A stretch of DNA of 64,000 bases. Origin: CAZMNY01 sp964567745 (GTDB taxonomy: Bacteria; Planctomycetota; Planctomycetia; Pirellulales; Pirellulaceae). Every line of letters starts with the position of its first letter. The first letter of the stretch is position 1. Both the position numbers and the translations under genes were made by a program. Shown here piece by piece: positions 16,280-23,708 of the stretch. The notes under the pieces were generated by a model. That model was not told where the DNA came from and searched no databases. It saw only the letters and a program-made list of their open reading frames with translations. The DNA is taken from positions 100,847 to 164,846 of the forward strand of contig CAZMNY010000013.1 in assembly GCA_964567745.1 (NCBI GenBank), given 5' to 3'.

Positions 16280-17578
16280 ATGATCGCTGTTCCGCAGAAC
16301 GCCGCTGCCGTGATCGACCGAATGGGGCTCGCGGTGTTCGAGTCGGCGGGTGAAGCGATCGTCGTCACCGACCTTGCTGCGACGATCCAATACGTCAATC
16401 CGGCGTTTGAACGCATCACCGGTTTCACGCGGGACGAGGTGATCGGGCAGAACCCACGGCTTCTCAAGAGCGGCAAGCACGATGCGGCATTCTATCGGCA
16501 GCTCTGGGACACGCTGACCGGCGGAGAAGCCTGGCGCGGCTCGGTGGTGAATCGCAGGAAAGACGGCACGTTGTATCACGCCGACCAGACGATCGCTCCG
16601 GTCTTGGATGCGGCGGACATCCCGCTGGGCTATGTCTCCGTGCATGTCGATGTCACCGAGCGGCGTCGGCTGGAGCAGGCACTCCACGAAGCAGAAGTCT
16701 GCCGCGCTCGAGAAGCCGCCGAACATGAACTACGGTTGGCGAAGCGGGAGATGGAGATCGCCGGCTCAATTCAACAGAACTTGTTTCCCAAGGAAGCTCC
16801 GCAACTCGGTGGCTTCGACATTGCCGGAGCGGTCTTTCCCGCCGAGCAAACAAGCGGCGACTATTTCGACTTCATTCCGCTACGCGACGGCTCACTCGGT
16901 GTCGTCGTGGCAGATGTCAGCGGTCACGGGTTGGGACCTGCGTTATTGATGGTCGAGACACGAGCGTATTTGCGTGCCCTGTCACAACGGTGCGATCACA
17001 TCGACGGTATCCTTGAACAGACGAATCGAGTTCTTGCTCGCGATGTTGAAGACGGTCGCTTCGTCACGTTGTTCTTCGCTCGCGTCGTTTCGTCGGAGCG
17101 GTCGCTCGTTTGCGCTTCGGCTGGACATACCGGTCATCACTTCGACCAGGCGGGGATTGCCACGCCGCTGCCCCCGACCGGCCTGGTTCTCGGCATCGAA
17201 GAGAACAATCGTATCCAATGCACGGCCCCGATCCGCCTCCAGCCCGGCGAAATCGTGCTGCTCATGACCGATGGGCTTTGGGAAACGCGCTCACCAGACA
17301 AGGCACTGTTCGGCGTCGAGCGAGTGATCGAGAGAGTCAGGGCACTCCGAGAGCAGCCGGCATCGGCCATCGTCGACGCACTCCGCGACGACGCACTGCG
17401 ATTCGCCCAACACAAACCTCAACAGGATGACATCACGATTGTCGTGATCAAAGCCGTAAAGGAAAGCCGACAAAGTCGTCATCTATCGACTGGGGAGAAT
17501 CCCAAACGCATTTCAAAACCTCCGTGTGGTTTCCAAACACGGACCGGCAGACGAGAACGTACCACACGCGCGTCTTGA
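16280..17578 (+). CDS. PAS domain plus SpoIIE-type PP2C phosphatase (RsbU-like)
   Basis: 432 residues. An N-terminal PAS domain covers about residues 10-130, with the YVNPAFERITGFTRDEVIGQNPR motif typical of PAS with a PAC segment. A short coiled linker (about 135-165) joins it to a SpoIIE/PP2C domain (about 175-395). That domain starts EIAGSIQQNLFPKEAP and carries the metal-binding Asp in SGDYFDF, VVVADVSGHG and MTDGLWETR. Such proteins dephosphorylate anti-sigma antagonists in response to a ligand sensed by PAS. It follows the FTR-like gene by 9 bp with TAGGAG. The last 40 residues are basic and degenerate and look like read-out beyond the original end. No partner anti-sigma gene is in the window. 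Confidence 0.9.
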   Translation: MIAVPQNAAAVIDRMGLAVFESAGEAIVVTDLAATIQYVNPAFERITGFTRDEVIGQNPRLLKSGKHDAAFYRQLWDTLTGGEAWRGSVVNRRKDGTLYHADQTIAPVLDAADIPLGYVSVHVDVTERRRLEQALHEAEVCRAREAAEHELRLAKREMEIAGSIQQNLFPKEAPQLGGFDIAGAVFPAEQTSGDYFDFIPLRDGSLGVVVADVSGHGLGPALLMVETRAYLRALSQRCDHIDGILEQTNRVLARDVEDGRFVTLFFARVVSSERSLVCASAGHTGHHFDQAGIATPLPPTGLVLGIEENNRIQCTAPIRLQPGEIVLLMTDGLWETRSPDKALFGVERVIERVRALREQPASAIVDALRDDALRFAQHKPQQDDITIVVIKAVKESRQSRHLSTGENPKRISKPPCGFQTRTGRRERTTRAS

Positions 17579-17596
17579 ACTCCCTTCAGCCTCCAC

Positions 17597-18781
17597 CTAT
17601 GTCAACCACCATGTTTGTGTCGTGATTCCGTCTGGACCAATCGCTTCGGGCGGCGCGTTGCCTTCGATGCCGGCGCCGATTGGAGGGATCGGGATGCCCA
17701 ATTCGGAGCAGATTCCAAGCACCTCGCTACGTAAGGCGTTCGCGAACTCCAATGACTCGCCGCGGGTGAGCCGCGCAAGGACCTTCACCACCGCGTCATA
17801 GCCTTCTCTTTCGAGATACACCTGATCGCCTTTGAAGCGTACCAATCGTTCTAACCCGTCATCGGCGTCTCGCGACTGCAGCCGCTGTTGGACTTCTTCC
17901 GGGCTGAGAATCGTCGACGCGAGGTTTACTAACTGCAATACGACATCGCGATAACCATCGAGGTGTGATTCGTCGAGTTCGACGGCGAGCAAGTCGTGTC
18001 CAACGGGAAGGTCGTACATGCGTTCCATGAACAGCGGCACTAGGTCGCCTGCAATGACGTAACCGTGTTGCGGCGCGATCACTTCGACCGGTGGAGAAAG
18101 AGCCTGAATCTGGCGGATTGCGTATCGTAGTGCCTCGCGCGTGGGCATATAGATTTGATGAAACTGCGCGATCCCGGCCCAGTCTTGCTCTTCGGCCAGC
18201 AACTGTACACACCCAAGCTGATTGAGGCCACCGAACAAGTCCCCACTGTAGAGAATCCGCAGTTCGGAATCGTAGAACGCCATCGCGCCGCGGAAATGAC
18301 AGAACGGAGTCGGCACGAGCTGCCAGCGATGCTGATCGCCGAGCACGGCGACTTGCGATTGCGCGGCATTGGCGAAGTGAACACGGCTTGGCTTGAACAA
18401 GAGATGCTGAGCCAGTCGCCAAACATCTTCGGTCACCATGACACTTATGTTGGGATTGGCTTCGCAAAGATAACGAGCGTTTCCGATCACATCAGGGTCT
18501 TGATGGTTCAACGAAAACGCATGTAACTCGCCGACGTCGCCGATCAGTTGCACGATGTTTGCCTCGATAGTGGCGTAGTCAAACTGCGATCCCGGATCAA
18601 CGCATACATGCACAGGCGACGCTCCGCCTTCGAAGGTGCGGACGTAGGTGTTGCATTGCAGCAGCGAATTCGGATTGCGATACCCGACCATCGAGCATCC
18701 GGGCCGCACCTCCAATGGCCCAGTCGGCGCGGTGTGGTTTGGATCAGGTGTTGTGTCGGTGTCAGCTTCTTCGTTCATCAT
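17597..18781 (-). CDS. Metallo-beta-lactamase-fold di-iron (ODP-like) protein
   Basis: 394 residues from the ATG at 18781, selected for GGAAAGG upstream; a start at 18814 would extend into the preceding gene. The fold is the flavodiiron-type beta-lactamase domain without a flavodoxin part. Ligand motifs are LNHQDPDVIG (HxDxD where flavodiiron proteins have HxExDH), a His in PTPFCHFRG, Asp in SGDLFGG and His in APQHG. The set H-D-D-H-D-H minus one His matches oxygen-binding di-iron proteins rather than NO reductases. The C-terminal third (about 270-394) is helical and unknown. It is last in the moxR operon and overlaps the previous gene by 20 bp. Confidence 0.8.
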   Translation of the reverse strand: MMNEEADTDTTPDPNHTAPTGPLEVRPGCSMVGYRNPNSLLQCNTYVRTFEGGASPVHVCVDPGSQFDYATIEANIVQLIGDVGELHAFSLNHQDPDVIGNARYLCEANPNISVMVTEDVWRLAQHLLFKPSRVHFANAAQSQVAVLGDQHRWQLVPTPFCHFRGAMAFYDSELRILYSGDLFGGLNQLGCVQLLAEEQDWAGIAQFHQIYMPTREALRYAIRQIQALSPPVEVIAPQHGYVIAGDLVPLFMERMYDLPVGHDLLAVELDESHLDGYRDVVLQLVNLASTILSPEEVQQRLQSRDADDGLERLVRFKGDQVYLEREGYDAVVKVLARLTRGESLEFANALRSEVLGICSELGIPIPPIGAGIEGNAPPEAIGPDGITTQTWWLT

Positions 18782-19418
18782 CGAGCCTTTCCAGGCTAGT
18801 TTGTGTGCTCTCATGCCATGACTTCAGAATCCGCTCTGTTGACGAGGCCCAACGAGGGGCGGTGACGGAGAGCAGCCAAAACGCGCCGATCACAAGGGCG
18901 AGGACGGCGGCACCTTCAACGAAGTCGCGAGGCGTTTGAATCCGCAGTCGCCAGCGCCACCAACGGCTGTGCTTTCTGGCTGCGGACTCGAAGGACGCGT
19001 CGCCAACACGCGCGGCCATCTCCTGAAGAGCTGCCTGCCTAAAGCCGTCGTTACCAGCATTCGCATCGCTCAGCTGGACCAAGTTGATCAAGTCGTTGCC
19101 TAGCTCCGGAGTCGTCATCTCGATGCATCGGGCCGTTGCCGCGATAGACCGTTGCCGAACCAGAGCGCGCGTAAGGAACGCAGTTAGGACTCCCAGCGAG
19201 GCCGCAGACCAAATGACAAATCCTGCCCGCAGTGCTCCGACCGGCAGTTGTAGGATCGCATCGACAAATACGAGAACGGCCAACACCGCCACCGCGAACG
19301 CAGCCGCCAGCACGATGTTGAACATCGTGCTAAACAACCACCAATTCAGCCGCAGCGCGTCAAGCCGGCCAAGGATGCCTTCGACCTGTTGTGTCATGGC
19401 AAGCCTCGGCTTGTTCAT
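18762..19418 (-). CDS. Membrane protein resembling the N-terminus of DUF4175-type proteins
   Basis: 218 residues. Two N-terminal helices (about residues 27-50 and 60-82), a soluble helical part and a third helix (about 168-188) are visible. The start ATG at 19418 overlaps the stop of the preceding small gene as ATGA, showing translational coupling. Related proteins in MoxR operons are often several hundred residues longer, so this one looks like the membrane part only. The sequence shows no catalytic motif. Its context (moxR, small Pro/Gln-rich protein, this gene, di-iron protein) suggests a membrane chaperone complex; this is inference. Confidence 0.6.
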   Translation of the reverse strand: MNKPRLAMTQQVEGILGRLDALRLNWWLFSTMFNIVLAAAFAVAVLAVLVFVDAILQLPVGALRAGFVIWSAASLGVLTAFLTRALVRQRSIAATARCIEMTTPELGNDLINLVQLSDANAGNDGFRQAALQEMAARVGDASFESAARKHSRWWRWRLRIQTPRDFVEGAAVLALVIGAFWLLSVTAPRWASSTERILKSWHESTQTSLERLDDERRS

Positions 19419-19645
19419 TGCCTATCGTTCGGACCAGATTCAGGCGGCCACTGACTCGTTTGAGGCGCGGTAGGCAGCAATTGTGCTGGACTCGGCGACT
19501 GCACAGCAGTAGTCGCTGGCTGTCGCAAGTGGGGTGGGAGGATTTGATCAACAGTCTCCGCTTGTGGCGTTGCTTGCGGACTCGTGACGATCAATGCCGG
19601 AGGTTGTTGTGGCTCGCCATACGAGCGCTCCTGGACGACCTTCAC
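19415..19645 (-). CDS. Small Pro/Gln-rich hypothetical protein
   Basis: 76 residues, rich in Pro, Gln and Ser, with no domain recognised. It is supported by gene packing alone. Its GTG start overlaps the moxR stop as GTGA, and its own stop overlaps the next start as ATGA, so both junctions are coupled. It probably is disordered. No role can be assigned. Confidence 0.55.
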   Translation of the reverse strand: MKVVQERSYGEPQQPPALIVTSPQATPQAETVDQILPPHLRQPATTAVQSPSPAQLLPTAPQTSQWPPESGPNDRQ

Positions 19646-20646
19646 GATCTTTCGACGACCTGTTCCGATGTGATGCCTTTACGATCCGCTTCCTGGCTGG
19701 TGAAGATCCTGTGGCGGAGCACGGCCCTGGCGACTGCACGGACGTCCGCAGCGTGTGGGATGTGACGGCCTTTGATGAGAGCTCGCGCTTTTGCCGCTAG
19801 CACGAGCTGCTCGCTCGCCCTTGGTCCGGCTCCCCAATCAACCCAAGTCTTCACGAAGCTTGGACCGCTAGGTTCATCCGGCCGTGTTGCTCGGACCAAA
19901 TCAACGGCGTAGTCCAAGATGTGTTGCGTGGCCGGAATCTGCTTGACGATCTGCCGAATCCAGAGAATGTCGCGAGTTCTGAGAACGATCTGGACATCGG
20001 CGGACGATGATTGTGTGTTGCGAGCGACCATTGCACGTTCTTCTTCGTCGCTCGGATAGCCGAACCACTCGGATACAATGAATTGGTCGAGTTGCGTTTC
20101 GCTGAGAGGATGTGCATGCTGCCGGCCGATTTCATTCTGCGTCGCGGCGATCAGAAACGGTGGCTGGAGTTCATACGTCTTTCCGGCCACGATCACTTGC
20201 CCGGTTCGCATCAAGTGCAGCAGTGCTGACTGCGTCTTCGGTGCGGCGTTGTCAATCTCGTCGGCGACAATGAAGCCAGCGAACACCGGCCCGCGCACCA
20301 CGCGACGGATCGCTTCCTTGGATTGTTCGTTGAATTCGCTGACCTCTTTGCCGGCAAGGTCTTCAGGGGTCATGTCGGGAGTGAGCGGCACATGGCTGAA
20401 TCGAAGGTGCAGGACGCGAGCCAAGGTCGAAAGCGTCAAGGAACGCGCGGCACCCGGCACTCCGACCAGCAAACAATGCCCCTTCGCGAGCAGCGCAATC
20501 AACGCGAGCTCGATTAAGTCTTCGTGACCAACAACCACCTTCTGCACTTCGCCGACCACCGCATTACGAGCCAAGGCGACCCGCCGGACGGCTTCTTCAG
20601 GGCTGATCGCTGCGAAGAGCCCCTGCGGCTGTGGTTCGGAGTTCAT
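19642..20646 (-). CDS. MoxR-type AAA+ ATPase with an altered P-loop
   Basis: 334 residues, full MoxR length. The Walker B region is VADEIDNAAPKTQSALLHLM, and further MoxR signatures (QNEIGRQHAHPLSETQLDQF, the sensor and arginine finger region) are present. The Walker A segment reads GVPGAARS, where family members have a GK[ST] end: the key Lys is replaced by Arg. MoxR proteins act with VWA and membrane partners as chaperones for metalloenzyme maturation. Here the following genes are a small protein, a membrane protein and a di-iron protein; no VWA or DUF58 gene follows. A good AGGAG site precedes the ATG, and a sigma-54-like promoter lies 35-50 bp upstream. Confidence 0.88.
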   Translation of the reverse strand: MNSEPQPQGLFAAISPEEAVRRVALARNAVVGEVQKVVVGHEDLIELALIALLAKGHCLLVGVPGAARSLTLSTLARVLHLRFSHVPLTPDMTPEDLAGKEVSEFNEQSKEAIRRVVRGPVFAGFIVADEIDNAAPKTQSALLHLMRTGQVIVAGKTYELQPPFLIAATQNEIGRQHAHPLSETQLDQFIVSEWFGYPSDEEERAMVARNTQSSSADVQIVLRTRDILWIRQIVKQIPATQHILDYAVDLVRATRPDEPSGPSFVKTWVDWGAGPRASEQLVLAAKARALIKGRHIPHAADVRAVARAVLRHRIFTSQEADRKGITSEQVVERS

Positions 20647-20679
20647 CTACCGTCTCCTGGGTGTGCGATATCGTACGAC

Positions 20680-20697
20680 ACGCAAACGGTGCGCCGT
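20680..20697 (-). promoter_or_regulatory. Sigma-54-like promoter for the moxR operon
   Basis: The minus strand reads CGGCGCACCGTTTGCG with GG-N10-GC spacing (GG at 20695-20694, GC at 20683-20682). The -24 box is less canonical than others. A GTGCG-N4-CGTACG element lies at 20663-20677, downstream of the promoter rather than upstream. Confidence 0.5.
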
Positions 20698-20715
20698 CCG
20701 AGAAGACTTTGAACT

Positions 20716-21135
20716 TCACTCGCTGACCATCACGTCAAGAGCGCGGTGCAGCGCGGACTGCCAATGATTGGCAAGCACCGAGTGCCACCGATCGCCATGG
20801 AACTCAGCAAGAGCTGTCAGCAGCACGTCCTCAAACGCCGCGTAGTGTTCGCGCGAGATCCCTCGATTGCCGTGGCGCTCGCCAAGCACACGCAGATAGT
20901 CACGAGAAGAACGACGCGGCTGGCGATCGTGCTGGACGATAACTTGCAAACCCATCGTCAACATGGCGGCTTGGTGCTGCATGTTGACGTTTTCGAAGAA
21001 CCTTTCCAGTTCGGGGAAACGATCGAACAGAAGCCAGTAGAATCGGCCAGCAAAGTGCTCACAGCCGCTATCGAGCAGTTCGCTCAAGCTGCTCTCGATA
21101 TCTAACGCCGTGATTTTGGTGTCGCTGGCTATCAT
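20716..21135 (-). CDS. Single-domain globin, second copy
   Basis: 139 residues from the ATG at 21135; an upstream TTG at 21168 is also in frame but less likely. The helices fit a bacterial hemoglobin/flavohemoglobin globin domain. AGRFYWLLFDRFPELERFF is the B-C-D region, NMQHQAAMLTMGLQ carries the distal part, and LGERHGNRGISREHYAAFEDVL carries the F helix His and G helix. No flavin domain is attached. It lies downstream of a canonical sigma-54 promoter and a structured leader. O2 or NO chemistry is likely. Confidence 0.85.
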   Translation of the reverse strand: MIASDTKITALDIESSLSELLDSGCEHFAGRFYWLLFDRFPELERFFENVNMQHQAAMLTMGLQVIVQHDRQPRRSSRDYLRVLGERHGNRGISREHYAAFEDVLLTALAEFHGDRWHSVLANHWQSALHRALDVMVSE

Positions 21136-21210
21136 CGCACGTGCCGAGATGAGACTTGGATCGAGCAACGAAGGCTTGCCCGTAGCCGACGTGATTGTGC
21201 ATCAAAACAG

Positions 21211-21329
21211 TCATCGCCGGTGTGCCGGACACAAAGAAGGTTGTCGTCTTTCGGCGATCCAAGCGAGGTAACTTCGCGACAACAGGTCTCAGCATCACCA
21301 GCGATGAGTCTTTAAAGGGGAGATTCCCC
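21211..21329 (-). ncRNA. Structured 5' leader RNA element, copy A
   Basis: On the minus strand, read 5' to 3', the elements are a hairpin GGGGA-(3 nt)-TCCCC (21329-21317), an outer stem TCATCGCTGGTG (21307-21296) with CACCGGCGATGA (21222-21211), and an inner stem GTTGTCG (21283-21277) with CGACAAC (21246-21240). The inner stem encloses the conserved ACCTCGCTTGGATCGC. Copy B at 22724-22836 keeps every stem while the hairpin bases change together. It lies between the sigma-54 promoter at 21453 and the globin start at 21135. Confidence 0.6.
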
Positions 21330-21452
21330 GAATTCATATCTGTTGAATCCTCCGTGCAAGGGATTGAGACTAGCGATCCGTCTCAAGGGGCGGCCCGCGT
21401 GCCATCTTCGTTCTCCTTTCCTTCAAGAGCGATGAGGTCTGCCATATTGAGG

Positions 21453-21470
21453 CCGCAAACACCGTGCCAT
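21453..21470 (-). promoter_or_regulatory. Sigma-54 promoter for the second globin
   Basis: The minus strand reads ATGGCACGGTGTTTGCGG, a near-perfect TGGCACG-N4-TTGC with GG-N10-GC spacing. Transcripts would carry a roughly 300-nt leader before the globin ATG. Confidence 0.8.
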
Positions 21471-21513
21471 TGGTGGCCATCGCCGGTAAACTCTTGACTT
21501 GCGCCGTTTCACC

Positions 21514-21528
21514 GTGCGTTGACGCGCG
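21514..21528 (+). promoter_or_regulatory. Putative activator-binding site GTGCG-N4-CGCGCG
   Basis: GTGCGTTGACGCGCG lies about 50 bp upstream of the -24 element of the globin promoter. It is followed by the self-complementary GCGCGCTTGCGCGC. Confidence 0.55.
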
Positions 21529-21570
21529 CTTGCGCGCTCGGCTTTGTCACGCCCGTGCCCCAACGTCGTC

Positions 21571-22491
21571 TCAATCGCTCGACGCGTCTGGCGACTTCAC
21601 GGCGCGAAAGGCAAGGTAACCATAACCGTCTTCCTTGCGGCGCGGGCGGACTTTACCCAGGTAGCTGATTGCATGGGCTCTGTCTTCGTCGGCTTCCGTC
21701 GCGGTCCACCAGTAGATCACTTTGCTGCGTGGATTCCACAACGGCGTTTCCTTGTCAGGCCGCCGCTGGTAAGTGGCTTTGTCCGTTGTCGCATCCCACG
21801 TTCCGCCGCTGTTCTCGCCATGCAGAGATTGGGAACGCACTGCCTCATCCGCAGTCGGCAACCGCCAGATGTCTTGTGGCGAACCAGCCAGCGACTTGCC
21901 GTCTTTGGTCAGATGCCGGCATTGCTGCACTGCTTCCTGCCAGCTCATCCCGTGCGTCGGCCAGCCACGTCCTTCGGGAGCCCAAACGAGATCCACGCCG
22001 TTCTCGTTCAGATGCCGGGCCGTGCGGATGCCATCGTCGATTCGAGTAGCCGCGCGAAACGCAGGTTCAACGCCGCATGCGATCAACGTGAGGAGTGGCA
22101 GAGCGATGGCAAGGCGACACGCCCACTTGCGAGGCTCCGGGCGACCAAACCAATAACCAGCGCACAGCACCAGCATCGGTGGCACGATCAACCGATAAGC
22201 CGTACCACCGCTGAAGAATCACAGCGCGAACAAACCGGCCGCCATGTGTAAGCCAGCGCCGACCCGCGGCCACCGGATCGAAAGCAACGACGCTACGAGG
22301 AAAGCGAGCATCGGCGACAGATACTGGCCGAACATCATCGCCAGCCGCGGCATCAACGACGGCTGATACCAGCCTTCGTGGAAGTTCTCGATGATTCCCC
22401 AGAACGCCCAGAAGCAAGTGAACACAATCGACACAGAGACTGCGATCCAACCCACAATCCGCTGCCGCATGCTGGCTGGTTCAGCGTCCAT
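21571..22491 (-). pseudogene. Membrane protein with C-terminal DUF1566-like domain, interrupted by an in-frame TGA
   Basis: Two open segments in the same frame (22491-22219 and about 22218-21571) are separated only by a TGA at 22221-22219. Reading through gives a multi-helix membrane part (two helices before and one or two after the stop, ending near LPLLTLIACGV). A soluble C-terminal domain of about 150 residues follows, with WRLPTADEA, YWTAT-like and YLAFRAV motifs as in DUF1566/sulfatase-modifying-like lectin folds. The residue at the stop could have been Trp (TGG). It is the second gene after the 57-residue membrane protein in a sigma-54 unit. It is either a single-base pseudogene, a sequencing error or recoding; the first two are more likely. 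Confidence 0.6.
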
Positions 22492-22518
22492 TGCTCGCTA
22501 CGGTAGCCGTGTGACTTG

Positions 22519-22692
22519 TTACATGCAAATCAGGACTGTAAAGACAGCCAAGCACGCGCCGATGCTGACGATCGTCAAGAGGATTCCGGTCACTGCACGC
22601 CACGCGGCGGAATCGTCTTGCAAGTGTGCTTTGCGTTCTTCTTCGGTGAAGGCGTCGGTATAGACAGGATGTTGTTGTGAAATCGTACTCAT
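22519..22692 (-). CDS. Small single-helix membrane protein (57 residues)
   Basis: 57 residues from the ATG at 22692. A soluble N-terminal part (STISQQHPVYTDAFTEEERK) is followed by one long hydrophobic C-terminal helix (about residues 31-56). An upstream frame extension lies inside the structured leader and is not coding. It is the first gene downstream of the sigma-54 promoter at 22897 and leader copy B. No homologous function is recognised; the size and form resemble small respiratory-complex or stress-response membrane proteins. Confidence 0.6.
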   Translation of the reverse strand: MSTISQQHPVYTDAFTEEERKAHLQDDSAAWRAVTGILLTIVSIGACLAVFTVLICM

Positions 22693-22723
22693 AAGTTTGT
22701 TCTCATTGGTTGGTTCAAAAGAA

Positions 22724-22836
22724 TCATCGCCGGTGAGCCGGACAAAGAACGTTGTCGTTGTGGCGATCCAAGCGAGGTGGCTTAGCGACAACGAGGTCGC
22801 GACCGCACCGGCGATGAGTTAGAGGGGGTGGCCCTC
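22724..22836 (-). ncRNA. Structured 5' leader RNA element, copy B
   Basis: It has the same architecture as copy A. The elements are a hairpin GAGGG-(5 nt)-CCCTC at 22836-22822, a perfect 12-bp outer stem TCATCGCCGGTG (22817-22806) with CACCGGCGATGA (22735-22724), and an inner stem GTTGTCG (22792-22786) with CGACAAC (22757-22751). The apical ACCTCGCTTGGATCGC is identical to copy A. Both copies are followed upstream by the same GATATGAATTC stretch. Confidence 0.6.
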
Positions 22837-22896
22837 GAATTCATATCGATGGCATCTTCCTTTCATGTGAGGAGCGAGTCTGTCTGCCAAGAGGAA

Positions 22897-22914
22897 AGGC
22901 AAACGATGTGCCAA
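22897..22914 (-). promoter_or_regulatory. Sigma-54 promoter for the small membrane protein unit
   Basis: The minus strand reads TTGGCACATCGTTTGCCT with GG-N10-GC spacing (GG at 22912-22911, GC at 22900-22899). It lies about 200 bp upstream of the ATG at 22692, with the structured leader in between. Confidence 0.75.
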
Positions 22915-22956
22915 GGCTTGCAGACAGAAGTTTGTCGCCACTTAGGCCCGTCCGCC

Positions 22957-22971
22957 GTGCGAGTTCGCGCG
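22957..22971 (+). promoter_or_regulatory. Putative activator-binding site GTGCG-N4-CGCGCG
   Basis: GTGCGAGTTCGCGCG lies about 50 bp upstream of the -24 element, the same distance as at the globin promoter. It is next to the 3' end of the protoglobin gene. Confidence 0.55.
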
Positions 22972-22989
22972 CCCGCGAGCGCTGTTGTG

Positions 22990-23592
22990 TCACGAAGTCT
23001 GCTCAGCCATACCCTGCGGGCCTGCACAGTAATGCCGGTTGATCAAGTCATTTTGAATCCAGAGCAACTTGTTGAAAGCTCGTGCAGTGCGCAAAGCGGC
23101 CCCCGCATCCAGCGGCCATTCGGCGATCGATTCCTGCAGAATGTCGGAGATGAGCGCAATCAAGGCGTTCATCTGCACCAACGGCACATCGATCTCGGCG
23201 TTCCCGGATTTCGGCGTGTGCATCTTGCCGACCATATCGAGGTAAAGCACCATCTTCGCGTCGTAGGATCGGCCGATGAGTTGCATGAAGTAGCGGTTCA
23301 GATGATCTTTGCGGAATCTAATCTGCGGATGCGTCGCTGAAAGCGAGGCGATGTCTGTCGGCAGATCGCCTTCGTATCCTTGTTGTCGCGGGACGAAGTG
23401 CCGAGCCGTCGCATCGTAGTCGAGCAGCTTGCTGTAGGTCTTTTCGACAAGCTCGGCGATCCGCGGCCCAAGGTGCGGCGCGGCAGCTTGAATCAGTGAT
23501 ACATCGTCGTGTCTAAACCCAATGAACTCTGCGAGATAGTCGTAACGATACTGTAAGTCTGTTTCGAGCCGTTGCTCGTCGATCTGTTGCAT
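22990..23592 (-). CDS. Protoglobin-family heme protein
   Basis: 200 residues, the protoglobin length, which is longer than a classical globin because of extra N-terminal helices. Features are the FIGFRHDDVSLIQ start, ELVEKTYSKLLDYDATARHF, and the conserved HPQIRFRKDHLNRYFMQLIG segment with the proximal His region. VGKMHTPKSGN is typical for single-domain protoglobins of the globin-coupled sensor family. No signalling domain is fused. Protoglobins bind O2, CO and NO. It is downstream of hcp (116 bp, with a palindromic repeat between) and may be co-transcribed with it. Confidence 0.88.
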   Translation of the reverse strand: MQQIDEQRLETDLQYRYDYLAEFIGFRHDDVSLIQAAAPHLGPRIAELVEKTYSKLLDYDATARHFVPRQQGYEGDLPTDIASLSATHPQIRFRKDHLNRYFMQLIGRSYDAKMVLYLDMVGKMHTPKSGNAEIDVPLVQMNALIALISDILQESIAEWPLDAGAALRTARAFNKLLWIQNDLINRHYCAGPQGMAEQTS

Positions 23593-23602
23593 TGATTTCT
23601 AT

Positions 23603-23697
23603 CCGTGAGCCGACGGCGCTAGCCGCGGGTCTTACGAGAACACTGTCCAAGAACCGGCGGCTAGCGGGCTAGCGCCGTACCGCTCACGAACGTTATC
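23603..23697. repeat. Palindromic intergenic repeat (GCTAGCCGC family)
   Basis: The arms GTGAGCCGACGGCGCTAGCC and GGCTAGCGCCGTACCGCTCAC form a long imperfect palindrome with an internal direct repeat (GGCTAGCG twice). Relatives lie at 4434-4460 and 31041-31105. Confidence 0.65.
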
Positions 23698-23708
23698 TCG
23701 CTCGCGTT

